This document shows, piece by piece, positions 27,025-36,009 of a stretch of 38,071 nucleotides of DNA; position 1 is the first letter of the stretch, and every line of letters begins with the position of its first letter. The stretch is taken from the NCBI GenBank assembly GCA_025931135.1, contig JAICNR010000007.1, positions 1 to 38,071 on the forward strand, read 5' to 3'. The position numbers were made by a program, and so were the translations under genes. This DNA comes from Gemmatimonadota bacterium. Its GTDB lineage: Bacteria > Gemmatimonadota > Gemmatimonadetes > JACCXV01 > JAHWKZ01. The notes below the pieces were generated by a model that was not told the origin of the DNA, did no database searches, and saw only the letters and a program-made list of their open reading frames with translations.

Positions 27025-28781
27025 ATGCTGAGCCTCGTCGCCGAGCTGCGACGCATCCAGGTGTCGAAGATCGTGCGCGTGACGAACACGGCCGTGAAGA
27101 TGGAGCAGATGATGCCGATGGTGAGCACCACCGCGAACCCCTTGATGGGCCCTGTCCCGAACTGGAACAGGACCGCGGCCGCGATCAGCGTCGTGATCTG
27201 CGCGTCGAGGATCGTCACGAAGGCCCGATCGTAGCCGGCGTCCAGCGCCGCGCGGACGGTCTTCCCTAGTTGAAGCTCCTCACGCACTCGCTCGAAGACG
27301 AGCACGTTGGCGTCCACAGCCATGCCCACCGTCAGGATGAGTCCCGCGATCCCAGGCAGAGTCAGGGTCGCGCCGAACGCGGCCAGTGCGCCCAGGATCA
27401 GCGCGATGTTCATCAAGAGGGCGAGACCTGCGACGAGGCCCGAGGCGCGGTAGTAGAACGCCATGAACGCCATCACCGTCAAGAGCCCCACGAGTCCCGC
27501 CACTCTCCCCGCGTTGATCGAGTCCGCGCCCAGCGACGGCCCCACGGTCCGTTCCTCAATGACTTCGAGGGGGGCCGGCAAGGCGCCCGCGCGCAGGACG
27601 ATCGCGATGTCGCGGGCCTCCTGCACCGTGTCGAAGCCTTCGATCTGGGCGCTTCCCGTCGTGATCGGCTGACGGATGTTCGGCGCCATCCGTACGACAC
27701 CGTCGAGCACGATCGCGAGGCGCTCGTTCACGTGTCCCCGGGTGATGTCCGCGAACTGGCTGGCGCCCTCGCTGGTCATGTCGAGAGTCACGATCGCCTG
27801 GTTCGCCATCTGAGGGTCGAACCCCGCGGCGGCGGTCGCCACCGTCTCGCCCGTCATCAGCGCCTCGTCGTTCACCAGGAACAGGGCTTTGTACGAGCGT
27901 CCGTCGGTGAACGTCTGCGGCTCACCCCCCCACAGCCACTCGGTGCCCGGCGCGAGCGCGAGCCGCGCGGCCGAGTCCGCGAGCATCGCCTCTACTTCCG
28001 CGACCTCGTTCTCGGGCACGAGGAAGTCGTTCTGGTCGTTGCCGCGGGGAAGCGTCTGAAGACGGGAGGAGAGCGGACGCTCGCCGGCCGCAAAGCCTTC
28101 GCCTGCGGTAGTGTCCGCCCCGGTCGTGTCGGCCGCGCCCGTCAACTCCTCGAGCGTACGCCCCGCGGTGGTGTCCGTCGCGATTGGCTCGGCGGGAGCC
28201 GATGGTTCGGCGATCTCCGCGACCGCCGCGGAGTCCGCCGCGGCCGAATCCGCCGCCGCCGAATTTGGCCCCGCGGACTGGATCTCCCGGCCCGCAAGTG
28301 CGGCGTCAACGGCCTGGATCTGGTCGATCGCGGCCTGGCCGTCGACGACGAGCTGGAACTCAAGAAACGCGGCCTGCTGGACCAGGCTCTTCGCGCGGTC
28401 TTCGTCCTGGATCCCCGGCAGCTCCACGATGATCCGCCCGTCGCCGACCTTCTGGATCAACGGCTCCGACACGCCGAACTGGTCGACCCGGTTGCGGATG
28501 ATCTCCAGCGCGCGGTCGATGGCGTCGGTCTGTTCTTCGCCGGTGAACGAGCGTTCGGTCTGGTCGAGCTCGAGGACGAGGTGCATTCCGCCCTGAAGAT
28601 CCAGACCGAGCTGGATGGCGCCCCGTTTGAGTCGGTCCCACGCCGACGGGTCCTCCTGACGCAGCTCCTCACGCGCTTCCTGGGACATGGAGTAGAACCG
28701 GACCGTCGGCCACAGGTACCAGGCCGCGGCGAGCAAGCTCAGGCCCACGATGAGCCATCGGATCTGGAGTTTGCGTCGCAT
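27021..28781 (-). CDS. secD: Protein translocase subunit SecD
   Basis: About 586 residues from ATG 28781 (GAGG four bases upstream; a GTG lies just before it at 28784). Helix 1 (WLIVGLSLLAAAWYLWPTV) precedes the P1 head with GLDLQGGMHLVLELD and RNRVDQFGVSEP, and five C-terminal helices including GMAVDANVLVFERVREELQ. The head carries a low-complexity insert rich in Ala, Ser, Thr and Glu (about 170-235, for example SAAADSAAADSAAVAEIAEP) that is absent from enteric SecD. The gene begins a secD-secF-tatD-membrane-protein transcript with a good promoter at 28865-28893. yajC is not present upstream. Confidence 0.96.
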   Translation of the reverse strand: MRRKLQIRWLIVGLSLLAAAWYLWPTVRFYSMSQEAREELRQEDPSAWDRLKRGAIQLGLDLQGGMHLVLELDQTERSFTGEEQTDAIDRALEIIRNRVDQFGVSEPLIQKVGDGRIIVELPGIQDEDRAKSLVQQAAFLEFQLVVDGQAAIDQIQAVDAALAGREIQSAGPNSAAADSAAADSAAVAEIAEPSAPAEPIATDTTAGRTLEELTGAADTTGADTTAGEGFAAGERPLSSRLQTLPRGNDQNDFLVPENEVAEVEAMLADSAARLALAPGTEWLWGGEPQTFTDGRSYKALFLVNDEALMTGETVATAAAGFDPQMANQAIVTLDMTSEGASQFADITRGHVNERLAIVLDGVVRMAPNIRQPITTGSAQIEGFDTVQEARDIAIVLRAGALPAPLEVIEERTVGPSLGADSINAGRVAGLVGLLTVMAFMAFYYRASGLVAGLALLMNIALILGALAAFGATLTLPGIAGLILTVGMAVDANVLVFERVREELQLGKTVRAALDAGYDRAFVTILDAQITTLIAAAVLFQFGTGPIKGFAVVLTIGIICSIFTAVFVTRTIFDTWMRRSSATRLSI

Positions 28782-28864
28782 CACGCCTCGGCGAAGCGCC
28801 CCGGAGCGGGGCCCTGGAGTGTAGCGTCGGTCTGGAGCCGGTGAAGTGCGGTACGAGAACGCGG

Positions 28865-28893
28865 AAAGTAGACGTCCCTTCCGACCCTGTCAA
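28865..28893 (-). promoter_or_regulatory. Predicted sigma70-type promoter of secDF
   Basis: A perfect -35 TTGACA (28893-28888) and a weaker -10 TACTTT (28870-28865) are 17 bases apart on the minus strand. The -35 directly abuts the stop codon of the upstream outer-membrane gene. The leader to secD would be about 75 bases. Confidence 0.55.
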
Positions 28894-30093
28894 TCAACTG
28901 TCGGGCCGGTCCCGCCGCCATTGTTCGAATGCCCGGACCCCGACGCCGAAGCGAAGGAACGACTCCTCCAGCCCGTGGTCGTCCAACGATCCTCTGCGCC
29001 CGTATTCCACCACGACGTCGACGCCGCTACGCGCGGCGGCCCCCATCGACCGCCCGTAGCCGAGCGACGCTGTCCATTCGGTCACCGGCTCGCCCGCAAT
29101 CTCGAGTGGCAGCCGGCGCCAGCGATAGCCCACGCGAATGGGAGCCTGCGGCCCGAGCACGAACGCACGGGTCTCCACCGGCGCGTATTCCACGCCGCCG
29201 CCGATCTCGAGCGCGTCGCCGTAAGCCACGTTTTCAAGTCCCTCGGGTTCGAACGAAGACCATGAGCTGCTGCGAGCCCCGGCGGTCGCAACCACGCCGC
29301 GCGTGGCCAGCCAGGTGGCGCCGACCATCAGCTCACTGGGGAGATCGAAATCGGAACCGAGCCCCTCGAGCTCATTGTCCGGAGCCCGGATGATCTCACT
29401 CTCGACCGTGGGACGGTATCGATAGGCAGCGCTCAACCGGACACGGGGGCCCATGGACCGCTCGACCCCCACGGTGAAGCCGGCGCCGCTGAAATCCCGC
29501 GTCAGGCTGTCGCTCGTCGGGATAGAGCCCGGAGAGAGGTCCTCCAGGTCGACGACCCGCACGATCTCCCGCGAGCCCAGGTAGATGTCGAACGAGGCTC
29601 CGATCTGCGTGGCCGCGTCGATTGAATACGCGAACGCAGGCGCCAGGACCGATATCCCGCCGGTCGATTCCAGGCTGACCGGCAGCGAATCTCCCTCGAA
29701 CTCGACCAACGCCTCGAGGTCCGTGTCGAAGTCCACGAACTGATAGAAGCCCAGAGCGAAAGCGCTCCTGCCCCACCCGGGCACCACGATCTGTGCCAGC
29801 GGGAACATGACGTCGCCGAAATCGCCGCTCTCGTTCTCCCCGTCCACGGTGGCGTCCTGCGCGAGCAGCGACAGGTAGAGGCCGGCTCGACGGAAACGGC
29901 CGATGGGCGCCGGATTCGCGAGCGTAAACACATCTCCGGCCATCCCGGTCCCCGCGCCGCCGAGCGCGCGCATCCGGATCGTCGCGCCCTCTTCCGGCAC
30001 CGCGAAAGCCGGCAGGTTGAATACGCTTTCCTGCGCCGAGCCCGCGACGGGCATGGTCAGCCAGATTGCGGCCGCGAGCAGACAGCGCCTCAC
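28894..30093 (-). CDS. Outer-membrane beta-barrel protein (FadL/PorV-like)
   Basis: 399 residues with a signal peptide (LLAAAIWLTMPVAGSAQ, cleavage near residue 20). The mature part opens with a conserved small-residue stretch (RMRALGGAGTGMAGDVFTLA), typical of FadL/TodX-like and PorV-like barrels, and then shows many alternating hydrophobic strands (SAFALGFYQFVDFDTD, RLSAAYRYRP, IRVGYRWRRLP). The final strand ends in RFGVGVRAFEQW followed by a short tail. The GTG start overlaps the stop of the lipoprotein gene as GTGA, so the two are coupled and may act together at the outer membrane. Ligand unknown. The barrel class is well supported, the subfamily less so. Confidence 0.82.
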   Translation of the reverse strand: MRRCLLAAAIWLTMPVAGSAQESVFNLPAFAVPEEGATIRMRALGGAGTGMAGDVFTLANPAPIGRFRRAGLYLSLLAQDATVDGENESGDFGDVMFPLAQIVVPGWGRSAFALGFYQFVDFDTDLEALVEFEGDSLPVSLESTGGISVLAPAFAYSIDAATQIGASFDIYLGSREIVRVVDLEDLSPGSIPTSDSLTRDFSGAGFTVGVERSMGPRVRLSAAYRYRPTVESEIIRAPDNELEGLGSDFDLPSELMVGATWLATRGVVATAGARSSSWSSFEPEGLENVAYGDALEIGGGVEYAPVETRAFVLGPQAPIRVGYRWRRLPLEIAGEPVTEWTASLGYGRSMGAAARSGVDVVVEYGRRGSLDDHGLEESFLRFGVGVRAFEQWRRDRPDS

Positions 30094-31346
30094 GGTGCAG
30101 GGGTCCCGAGGCCCGGATCGGAGGGTGGTATGTACAGGATGCGGATGCGCGGGCGCAGATCGGCGGCCGCCTCGGGGCCGTGGAACCGGACGCCCCCGAA
30201 CGCGCTGCGCTCATCGACGAGCGTGAGCGCGAGTCCGAGACTGGATTCGGGATCCTGAACCCATACTCTCAGCAGGCGTGTGAGCGCTGGCGACTCCAGC
30301 GACAACGTGTCGCCGGGCATCGCATCCGGTGGAATCACCACCGCGCCGAGCACGGCCGCCGGCGTGACGGGGCCGAGCAGGGTCTTCTCCCCGATGAAAT
30401 CGGACAGCACGGGGCGGGCTACCAACGTCAATGTGTCGCCGGGGATCCGGGCCTCGTCGATCGTGAGGACGAGGCGCGCCGAGGCGATCGTCACCCCGGC
30501 GGGAACTTCCTCGACTGCGGGATCGAGGAATACCCTGCGAACGGGTTCCGCCCCGCTCACGACCAGGCCACCGTCGGATTCCAGCGCCGCCTCGTCGACA
30601 ACGATGAAGACGTCCTCGATCGCCAGGATCGTTGCAGCGCTGGCCGGGCCCGGGAACTCCAACTCGACGTCCAGCAACGGCCCGTTCCGATTCGTTCCCG
30701 CCAGTCCGCGCGATGCGAACTCGACGGACGCGCCCGGAGTCTGCTGCACCATGATCACACCGTGGTTCGCAAGCTCTCCGGATCGCCAGTCCTCGATCAG
30801 ATCGAGCGGAAAATCCACTCGGATCGAGTCGGCGTCGCCGGGGCCGATCGTGAACTCGAGCACCGGCTCGGGGTCGAAATCCCCGCCCGGATCCCCCCAC
30901 TCCGCTCCCAGGAGCCGGCGCTCCCATGTGGCTGCCTCCTCGCTCCACTCGCTGGTCACGCGGTGGAGCGTGAAGGTGACGGGCTCCGTCGGCGTCGGGC
31001 TGTATGCGAGCCGAAGCTGCGCCTCGACCACCTCCACCTCGACGGGAAGTGAGTCGAAGGCCTCGAAGCTGAACCGGAACAGAGCGCGACTCTCGAAGCC
31101 GGGAGCCCCGGGCCACTCATGAGCGGTGATCAGGCGGTCGGATTCGGCGCGATCAGACGGGAAGATCACGTAGTCGAGCGCACGGTCGAAGTCGTCCAGA
31201 ATCAGCGTCTGGACTCCCCCGCCGAGGATCCCCCCGGGCAGCAGCTCGACTCCGACCGGGCTCGCGCCCTTCTCGCCACATGCGGCGGCGACGAGCGCGG
31301 ACCCGAGGATCAACGCGGGGGGGAACCGGCCGTGACGACGCTTCAC
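30090..31346 (-). CDS. DNRLRE-domain-like lipoprotein
   Basis: 418 residues. The lipobox ends in AAAC (Cys23). A first beta-sandwich (about 50-225) matches DNRLRE-type domains: [36 protein letters not shown] and [21 protein letters not shown] second, related region (about 230-400) lacks the clear SEW signature but has the same strand rhythm ([27 protein letters not shown]). These domains are often on surface or secreted proteins. GTG start overlaps the eutN-like stop as GTGA, and the stop overlaps the barrel gene, so it is the middle of a coupled operon. Function unknown. Confidence 0.82.
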   Translation of the reverse strand: MKRRHGRFPPALILGSALVAAACGEKGASPVGVELLPGGILGGGVQTLILDDFDRALDYVIFPSDRAESDRLITAHEWPGAPGFESRALFRFSFEAFDSLPVEVEVVEAQLRLAYSPTPTEPVTFTLHRVTSEWSEEAATWERRLLGAEWGDPGGDFDPEPVLEFTIGPGDADSIRVDFPLDLIEDWRSGELANHGVIMVQQTPGASVEFASRGLAGTNRNGPLLDVELEFPGPASAATILAIEDVFIVVDEAALESDGGLVVSGAEPVRRVFLDPAVEEVPAGVTIASARLVLTIDEARIPGDTLTLVARPVLSDFIGEKTLLGPVTPAAVLGAVVIPPDAMPGDTLSLESPALTRLLRVWVQDPESSLGLALTLVDERSAFGGVRFHGPEAAADLRPRIRILYIPPSDPGLGTPAP

Positions 31347-31630
31347 GTCGCGCGGATCACCGCGCCGCCGACGTCGTACTCGTCGACAATCGCCATGATG
31401 ACGGCGTCCACGGGTCGGCCGTCCGTCCTAGTGGTCTGTCGCGCGGAAGAACCGGTCGCGTAGAGAACCACTTCACCCGCTCCCGCGCCCACTGCGTCCG
31501 CGGCCACCACGTAGCCGCGCTCGTTTCCCAGCTCCAGGTCCAGATTCCGGACGACCAGGAGCTTGAGTCCTTGAAGCTTCTCGTCCTTGCGACTCGCGAC
31601 CACTGCCCCCACCACCCGACCCATCTTCAT
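31343..31630 (-). CDS. EutN/CcmL-family protein (microcompartment vertex type)
   Basis: 95 residues, the exact size of EutN. It starts [19 protein letters not shown] and keeps the family signatures [29 protein letters not shown] and [14 protein letters not shown]. Known relatives assemble as pentamers that cap the vertices of bacterial microcompartments. No BMC-H or BMC-T shell gene, no encapsulated enzyme and no other EutN is found in the window. The ATG overlaps the cdd stop as ATGA and the stop overlaps the lipoprotein start as GTGA. An orphan role outside a microcompartment, or a satellite gene for a locus elsewhere, are both possible. The fold assignment is firm, the role is not. Confidence 0.93.
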   Translation of the reverse strand: MKMGRVVGAVVASRKDEKLQGLKLLVVRNLDLELGNERGYVVAADAVGAGAGEVVLYATGSSARQTTRTDGRPVDAVIMAIVDEYDVGGAVIRAT

Positions 31631-32040
31631 GCGGAGCCTTGTTTCTTGAAGCGGAAAGGGTATGGCAGCAGCAGGTCGAGGGTGGAGTCGTGGCGCTCGC
31701 CGGCGTCGGTGAGCACTACGACTTCGAGGTGCGGAGCGAACTCCGCCAGCGCCTGACGGCACGCGCCGCAGGGATGCGGGGCTCTCCCCGCCGCCGTGAC
31801 CACGATCCGGCGAAACGCCCTGTGGCCCGCCGATACCGCGGCGAACAAGGCGCTGCGCTCGGCGCAGCAGGTGACGGAATAGGACGCGTTCTCGACGTTG
31901 CACCCCGTGAATACGGTGCCGTCGTCCGCCTCAAGCGCCGCGCCCACGGAGTACCCCGAGTAGGGCGCGTACGCTCTCGCGCGCGCCTCGGCGGCCAGCG
32001 TTTCCAGGCGTCCGCTGCCGACGGATGCGCCCGAGCTCAC
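31627..32040 (-). CDS. cdd: Cytidine deaminase
   Basis: 137 residues from GTG 32040, which overlaps the DUF1844 gene stop as GTGA. It has the zinc site of the family: Cys-Ala-Glu in [12 protein letters not shown] and [12 protein letters not shown], with NVENASYS before it and [12 protein letters not shown] near the N-terminus. It deaminates cytidine and deoxycytidine to uridine forms for pyrimidine salvage, as a homotetramer. A longer frame upstream of 32040 would overlap the previous gene and is not protein-like. It is third in the alr operon. Confidence 0.95.
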   Translation of the reverse strand: MSSGASVGSGRLETLAAEARARAYAPYSGYSVGAALEADDGTVFTGCNVENASYSVTCCAERSALFAAVSAGHRAFRRIVVTAAGRAPHPCGACRQALAEFAPHLEVVVLTDAGERHDSTLDLLLPYPFRFKKQGSA

Positions 32041-32510
32041 GGAGCGACCTTGAGGTAGAGCGTGCGCAGCTGGTCGAGCGTCTGGTCGAGGGCCTGCCGT
32101 TCCTCGACGGGGAGATTCCCGCGCGTTCGCTCCTCGAGGATCCCGAGCAGGTCGATCTCGTGCTTGGCCCACTGCGGCAGGACCCGGCGATCGCCTTCGG
32201 GAGTCAGCGGCAACTGCCCCAGGAACCCGAGGGCCCTTTCGATGTGTGGCTCGATGAGTTCGAGGAACGAGGGTGGCGGTGGGTTCATCTCTGCGAGCTG
32301 GTCGAGGTACGCCCCGGCGAGCCCGGCCTCGTCCATCTCGCCGTCCACGGTCGGCTCGGCTTCCGGAGCCGGGGGGACGACCCGCGCGGACGGCCCGGGC
32401 GCCGCTGTCGCGGGCTCCGCCGGCAGGGACTCCGGCTCGGGGATCGGGTCGGCAAACTCCGCCTCCTCGCGAAACGCCGACCGCCGTTCCCGGAACTTGC
32501 TTTCGGTCAC
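32037..32510 (-). CDS. DUF1844-domain protein
   Basis: 157 residues. The N-terminal half is acidic, Pro/Ala-rich and probably disordered. The C-terminal half (about 68-155, from LAGAYLDQLAEM) is helical and ends in the pattern HEIDLLGILEERTRGNLPVE, then a helix with LDQLRTLYLKV, which I recognise as DUF1844. No function is known. GTG at 32510 overlaps the alr stop as GTGA, and its own stop overlaps cdd. No signal peptide, so it is probably cytoplasmic. Confidence 0.8.
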   Translation of the reverse strand: MTESKFRERRSAFREEAEFADPIPEPESLPAEPATAAPGPSARVVPPAPEAEPTVDGEMDEAGLAGAYLDQLAEMNPPPPSFLELIEPHIERALGFLGQLPLTPEGDRRVLPQWAKHEIDLLGILEERTRGNLPVEERQALDQTLDQLRTLYLKVAP

Positions 32511-33712
32511 TGCTCCACCTCCATCGCTCTTCGCCGCACGCGAGGCCCGATTCGAGTCAAGATCGAGTACGCGATCTCACCCGCTTCCCCTGCTACGTCC
32601 TCCGCCGATCTCCGCTTGCCGTCCTGCGTTCCGATCAGCGTGGCCACCTCACCGGGATGCAGATCCGGGAACGGGGTCGCGTCGACCATGGTCAGATCCA
32701 TGCACACCGCGCCGCGGATCGGCGTCAGAGCTCCGCGCAGAAGGACATGACCGCGGTTCGACAGAGCGAGCGGCCATCCATCCGCGTACCCCACACCCAG
32801 CACGGCGATCCGCTCGGGGCCGCGAGCGACATACCTCCCGTGGTAGCTCACAGGATCACCGGGCTGCAGGTCCTTGACGGCGATCACCCGGGCATGCCAG
32901 GAGAGCGCGTGCTCGAACGGAATGGCGCCTTCCCCCGTCCTCCAGGATCCCCCGTCGGTGTCCGGCGCGATCTCGCCCGCGGCGCCGTACAGCGCGATCC
33001 CGGGCCTCACGAGCACGCGGATACCGGCGCCGCCGGCGGCGAACCGGGACGCGCGAGCGAAGCGGAGCGCCGCGGCACTGTTCGCGGCGTGCACGCAATC
33101 CACCCGCACACCGCGCGCGGCAAGCTCGGCGAGCACCGATTCGAAGCGGTCGAGCTGCCGCTCAGTAGGTCCGCGGTCGGCCTCGTCGGCGCTCGAGAAG
33201 TGCGTGAAGATACCGGTGATATCGAGGCCCGGCAATTTCGCCATTCGCTCCATCAGCTCGATCGCGTCGCGGTCCCAGACCCCCGTACGCCCGAGACCGG
33301 TGTCGATATCCAGATGCGCTTCGAAGCTACGGCCTGCCCCCCTCGCCACCGCGTCGAATCCCAGGGCCTGGTCCAGGGAGGTGATGGCGGGGATCACGGA
33401 CAGCGCCAGAGCACGCTCAGCCTCCACCGGGAGCAGCGGCATCGCGCAGACGATCGGGCCGCGGATTCCGGCCGCACGCAGACGTGCGGCTTCATCGAGC
33501 GCGGCGACACCGAACCCCCACGCGCCCGCCGCGGCGGCGGTCTGCGCCACCGGCTCGAGACCGTGGCCGTAGGCGTCGGCCTTCACCACCATGAGGACGC
33601 CGCACCCCTCGGGCAGACGTTTCGCCAGCGCGCGTATATTGCGCGCGATCGCGCCGAGGTCCACGTCCACCCAGGTGCGCGCGGTCACTTCGTCTATGCG
33701 TTCGGGATCCAT
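32507..33712 (-). CDS. alr: Alanine racemase
   Basis: About 401 residues from ATG 33712 (MDPERIDEVTARTWVDVDL). It makes D-alanine for peptidoglycan. The PLP lysine is in VVKADAYGHG (about 43), the catalytic Tyr in GVGYADGW (about 303), and RGAVCMDLTMVD follows; VRPGIALYG is also typical. It is the first gene of an overlapping chain of six. There is no ribosome site before the ATG, but a promoter ends about 10 bases upstream, so the mRNA may be leaderless. Extending the frame upstream would overlap mazG and gives low-complexity sequence, so it is rejected. Confidence 0.95.
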   Translation of the reverse strand: MDPERIDEVTARTWVDVDLGAIARNIRALAKRLPEGCGVLMVVKADAYGHGLEPVAQTAAAAGAWGFGVAALDEAARLRAAGIRGPIVCAMPLLPVEAERALALSVIPAITSLDQALGFDAVARGAGRSFEAHLDIDTGLGRTGVWDRDAIELMERMAKLPGLDITGIFTHFSSADEADRGPTERQLDRFESVLAELAARGVRVDCVHAANSAAALRFARASRFAAGGAGIRVLVRPGIALYGAAGEIAPDTDGGSWRTGEGAIPFEHALSWHARVIAVKDLQPGDPVSYHGRYVARGPERIAVLGVGYADGWPLALSNRGHVLLRGALTPIRGAVCMDLTMVDATPFPDLHPGEVATLIGTQDGKRRSAEDVAGEAGEIAYSILTRIGPRVRRRAMEVEQ

Positions 33713-33720
33713 CGGGGTGG

Positions 33721-33751
33721 CTAGGATAGGGACGGGGAGGGGACCCGACAA
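33721..33751 (-). promoter_or_regulatory. Predicted promoter of the alr operon, probably giving a leaderless mRNA
   Basis: On the minus strand TTGTCG and TATCCT are separated by 17 bases (GGTCCCCTCCCCGTCCC). TATCCT is ten bases before the alr ATG, so transcription should start at or next to it. This fits the lack of a Shine-Dalgarno sequence. Confidence 0.45.
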
Positions 33752-33788
33752 CTCGACCGGTCCATGCGCGATCCTTAGGTTGCCCGCG

Positions 33789-34601
33789 ATGGAAGATCCG
33801 TCACGCGCTCCGGATCCCGGCGCCTTCGAGGCGCGTTTCGAGGGCGTCCTCGAGCTGCTGCGCCGCCTGCGGAGCCCCAACGGGTGTCCCTGGGACCGTG
33901 AACAGACACCTCGCTCCCTCCTTCCCTATCTGATCGAAGAGGCCCACGAAGTCGCGCACGCGATCGAGGCTGGGGACGACGAGTCGATCCTCGACGAACT
34001 CGGGGACCTGCTTCTCCATCTCGCGTTCCAGATCGTAATCGCGGAGGAGGAGGGTCGATTCGACATGCGGCGGGTCGCCGGCGGGCTGATCGCCAAGATG
34101 GTCCGCCGACACCCGCACGTCTTCGGAGACGCCGAGTATGCCGGCGCCGGCCACCAGGCGATGTGGGAGCGACTCAAACGCGAGGAAAAAGTCGCGGAGT
34201 CCGACGGCGTGATCGGACGTCTCCCGGAGCACCTTCCGACCCTGGTTCGCGCCCATCGCATGCAGGAAAAGGTGGCGTCGGTCGGATTCGACTGGCGTGA
34301 CGCCGCTGGCGCGCGCCGAAAGGTAAGCGAGGAGATCGAGGAGACCGATCGCGAAGCTGCCGCGGGGACGCCGGAATCACTGGAGGAAGAGTTCGGGGAT
34401 CTGCTGTTCGCGATCGTGAACTGGGGCCGGCTCCTGGGCATCCATCCCGACACGGCGCTCCGGCGCGCAAACCGCAAGTTCGAATCTCGTTTCCGCAAGC
34501 TGGAGAGCCTGGCGGAAGAGCGCGGCATCGACATCGAAGGCTCGTCGTTGGAGGTGCTTGACGGGCTATGGGAAGAGATCAAGTCCGGCAGGACCCGGTG
34601 A
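33789..34601 (+). CDS. mazG: Nucleoside triphosphate pyrophosphohydrolase MazG
   Basis: 270 residues, the length of two-domain MazG. The N-terminal all-alpha NTP-PPase domain has CPWDREQTPRSLLPYLIEEA and DELGDLLLHLAFQI (EExxE and ExxD magnesium ligands). The C-terminal repeat has EEFGDLLFAIVNWGRLLGI and ANRKFESRF. It hydrolyses (d)NTPs to monophosphates plus pyrophosphate and lowers aberrant nucleotides or ppGpp effects. It diverges from alr over 76 bases and converges with asnS. The ATG lacks a clear ribosome site, as for alr. A longer upstream frame overlaps alr and is rejected. Confidence 0.95.
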   Translation: MEDPSRAPDPGAFEARFEGVLELLRRLRSPNGCPWDREQTPRSLLPYLIEEAHEVAHAIEAGDDESILDELGDLLLHLAFQIVIAEEEGRFDMRRVAGGLIAKMVRRHPHVFGDAEYAGAGHQAMWERLKREEKVAESDGVIGRLPEHLPTLVRAHRMQEKVASVGFDWRDAAGARRKVSEEIEETDREAAAGTPESLEEEFGDLLFAIVNWGRLLGIHPDTALRRANRKFESRFRKLESLAEERGIDIEGSSLEVLDGLWEEIKSGRTR

Positions 34602-34673
34602 TCGTCCCACACAGCACCGGTTCATCTCGGGATTGCCGGGATCTGAACGGCTCTGACCCCGCGGGGCAAGGGC

Positions 34674-35978
34674 TCAGGGCGTGATCCGGTTGATGAGGCG
34701 GGGAAACGGAATCGCCTCCCGTAGGTGGTCGAGCCCGCAGATCCACGAGATCGTGCGCTCGAGCCCCAGGCCGAATCCGCTGTGCGGCACGCTGCCGTAC
34801 TTTCGCAGTTCGAGGTACCAATCGTACGCCGCCTCGGGAAGACCCTCTTCTCGAATTCGCGCGACCAGCCGGTCGTGGTCGTCCTCGCGCTGGGAGCCTC
34901 CGATGATCTCCCCGTAGCCTTCGGGAGCGAAGAGGTCGTTGCAGAGGACGACATCCGGCCGGGTCGGATGCTGCTTCATGTAGAACGCCTTGACGGCCTT
35001 CGGGAAGGAGTGAACGAACACCGGCCGGTCGTACGAGTCGGTGAGCAGCGTCTGGTCCTCGCCCCCGAAGTCCGCTCCCCATTCGATCGCCGATCCCTTC
35101 TCCCGCAGGACATCGACCGCCTCGTCGTACGACAGGCGCGGGAACGGGCGCTGGACGCGCCTGAGCCGGTCCATGTCGCGGCCCAAACCTTCGAGGTCCG
35201 CGCCGCGTCGCGCGAGCACCTGCTTAACGACATGCTCCACGAGCTCCTCCTGGAGTGCCATGTTGTCTTCCCAGTCATACCACGCCATCTCGGGCTCGAG
35301 CATCCAGAACTCGGTGAGATGGCGGCGGGTCTTCGATTTCTCGGCGCGGAACGTGGGGCCGAAGCAATACACCTTGCCGTGCGCCATGGCCCCGGCTTCG
35401 ACGTACAGCTGGCCCGTCTGGGCGAGCGACGCTTTACCGAGGTCGAAGTACTCGGTCTCGAAGAGCGTTCCCGCCTCCTCGCCGATGGCCCGGGTCAGGA
35501 TCGGCGAGTCCAGGCAGACGAAGGCACGCTGATGGAAGAATTCCCGAATCGCGAAGATGATCTCGTCCCGGATCCGCATCACGTGCCAGGGGCGACTCGA
35601 CCGGAGCCACAGGTGCCGGTGATTGAGCAGGAAGTCGACCCCGTGCTCCTTGGGGCCGATCGGGTAGTCCTCTGCGATCTGGAGGGGCTCGACGACGCTG
35701 AGCGAAAGCTCGGTTCCGCCGGGCGCGCGGGTGTCGGCCCGAACGGTTCCGCGAGCGGCGAGCGACGACTCCTGAGTCAGGGCGTCGTACGCGCTCCAGG
35801 TCGCGGAATCCACTTCCTTCTCGACCAGCACGCCCTGCACGATCCCCGTGCCGTCGCGGATCAGCAGGAACGAGATCTTCCCGCTGGAGCGCTTGGAATA
35901 CAACCACCCGCGCACCTCGACCGTTTCTCCGACGTGGTCGCGGAGGTCGGCGATCGATACCCTCTTCGCGTCGCTCAT
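34674..35978 (-). CDS. asnS: Asparagine--tRNA ligase
   Basis: 434 residues. An N-terminal OB fold binds the anticodon (VSIADLRDHVGETVEVRGWL). The class IIb core has motif 2 FRAEKSKTRRHLTEFWMLEP (about 208) and motif 3 GFGLGLERTISWI (about 401). Features of AsnS rather than AspS are the short insertion, EKSKTRRHLTEF and the ending HLREAIPFPRLINR. It charges tRNA-Asn directly, so this organism need not rely only on the amidotransferase route. Monocistronic by context: it converges with mazG and diverges from the propeller gene. ATG start. Confidence 0.96.
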   Translation of the reverse strand: MSDAKRVSIADLRDHVGETVEVRGWLYSKRSSGKISFLLIRDGTGIVQGVLVEKEVDSATWSAYDALTQESSLAARGTVRADTRAPGGTELSLSVVEPLQIAEDYPIGPKEHGVDFLLNHRHLWLRSSRPWHVMRIRDEIIFAIREFFHQRAFVCLDSPILTRAIGEEAGTLFETEYFDLGKASLAQTGQLYVEAGAMAHGKVYCFGPTFRAEKSKTRRHLTEFWMLEPEMAWYDWEDNMALQEELVEHVVKQVLARRGADLEGLGRDMDRLRRVQRPFPRLSYDEAVDVLREKGSAIEWGADFGGEDQTLLTDSYDRPVFVHSFPKAVKAFYMKQHPTRPDVVLCNDLFAPEGYGEIIGGSQREDDHDRLVARIREEGLPEAAYDWYLELRKYGSVPHSGFGLGLERTISWICGLDHLREAIPFPRLINRITP

Positions 35979-36009
35979 TTCGGCCCGGAAGCTACCCCGG
36001 AGGTCCCGC

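Noticed and set aside
31343-31630. A bacterial microcompartment locus.
   Set aside because: Only the vertex-type protein is present; no shell hexamer or trimer and no cargo enzymes lie within the window.
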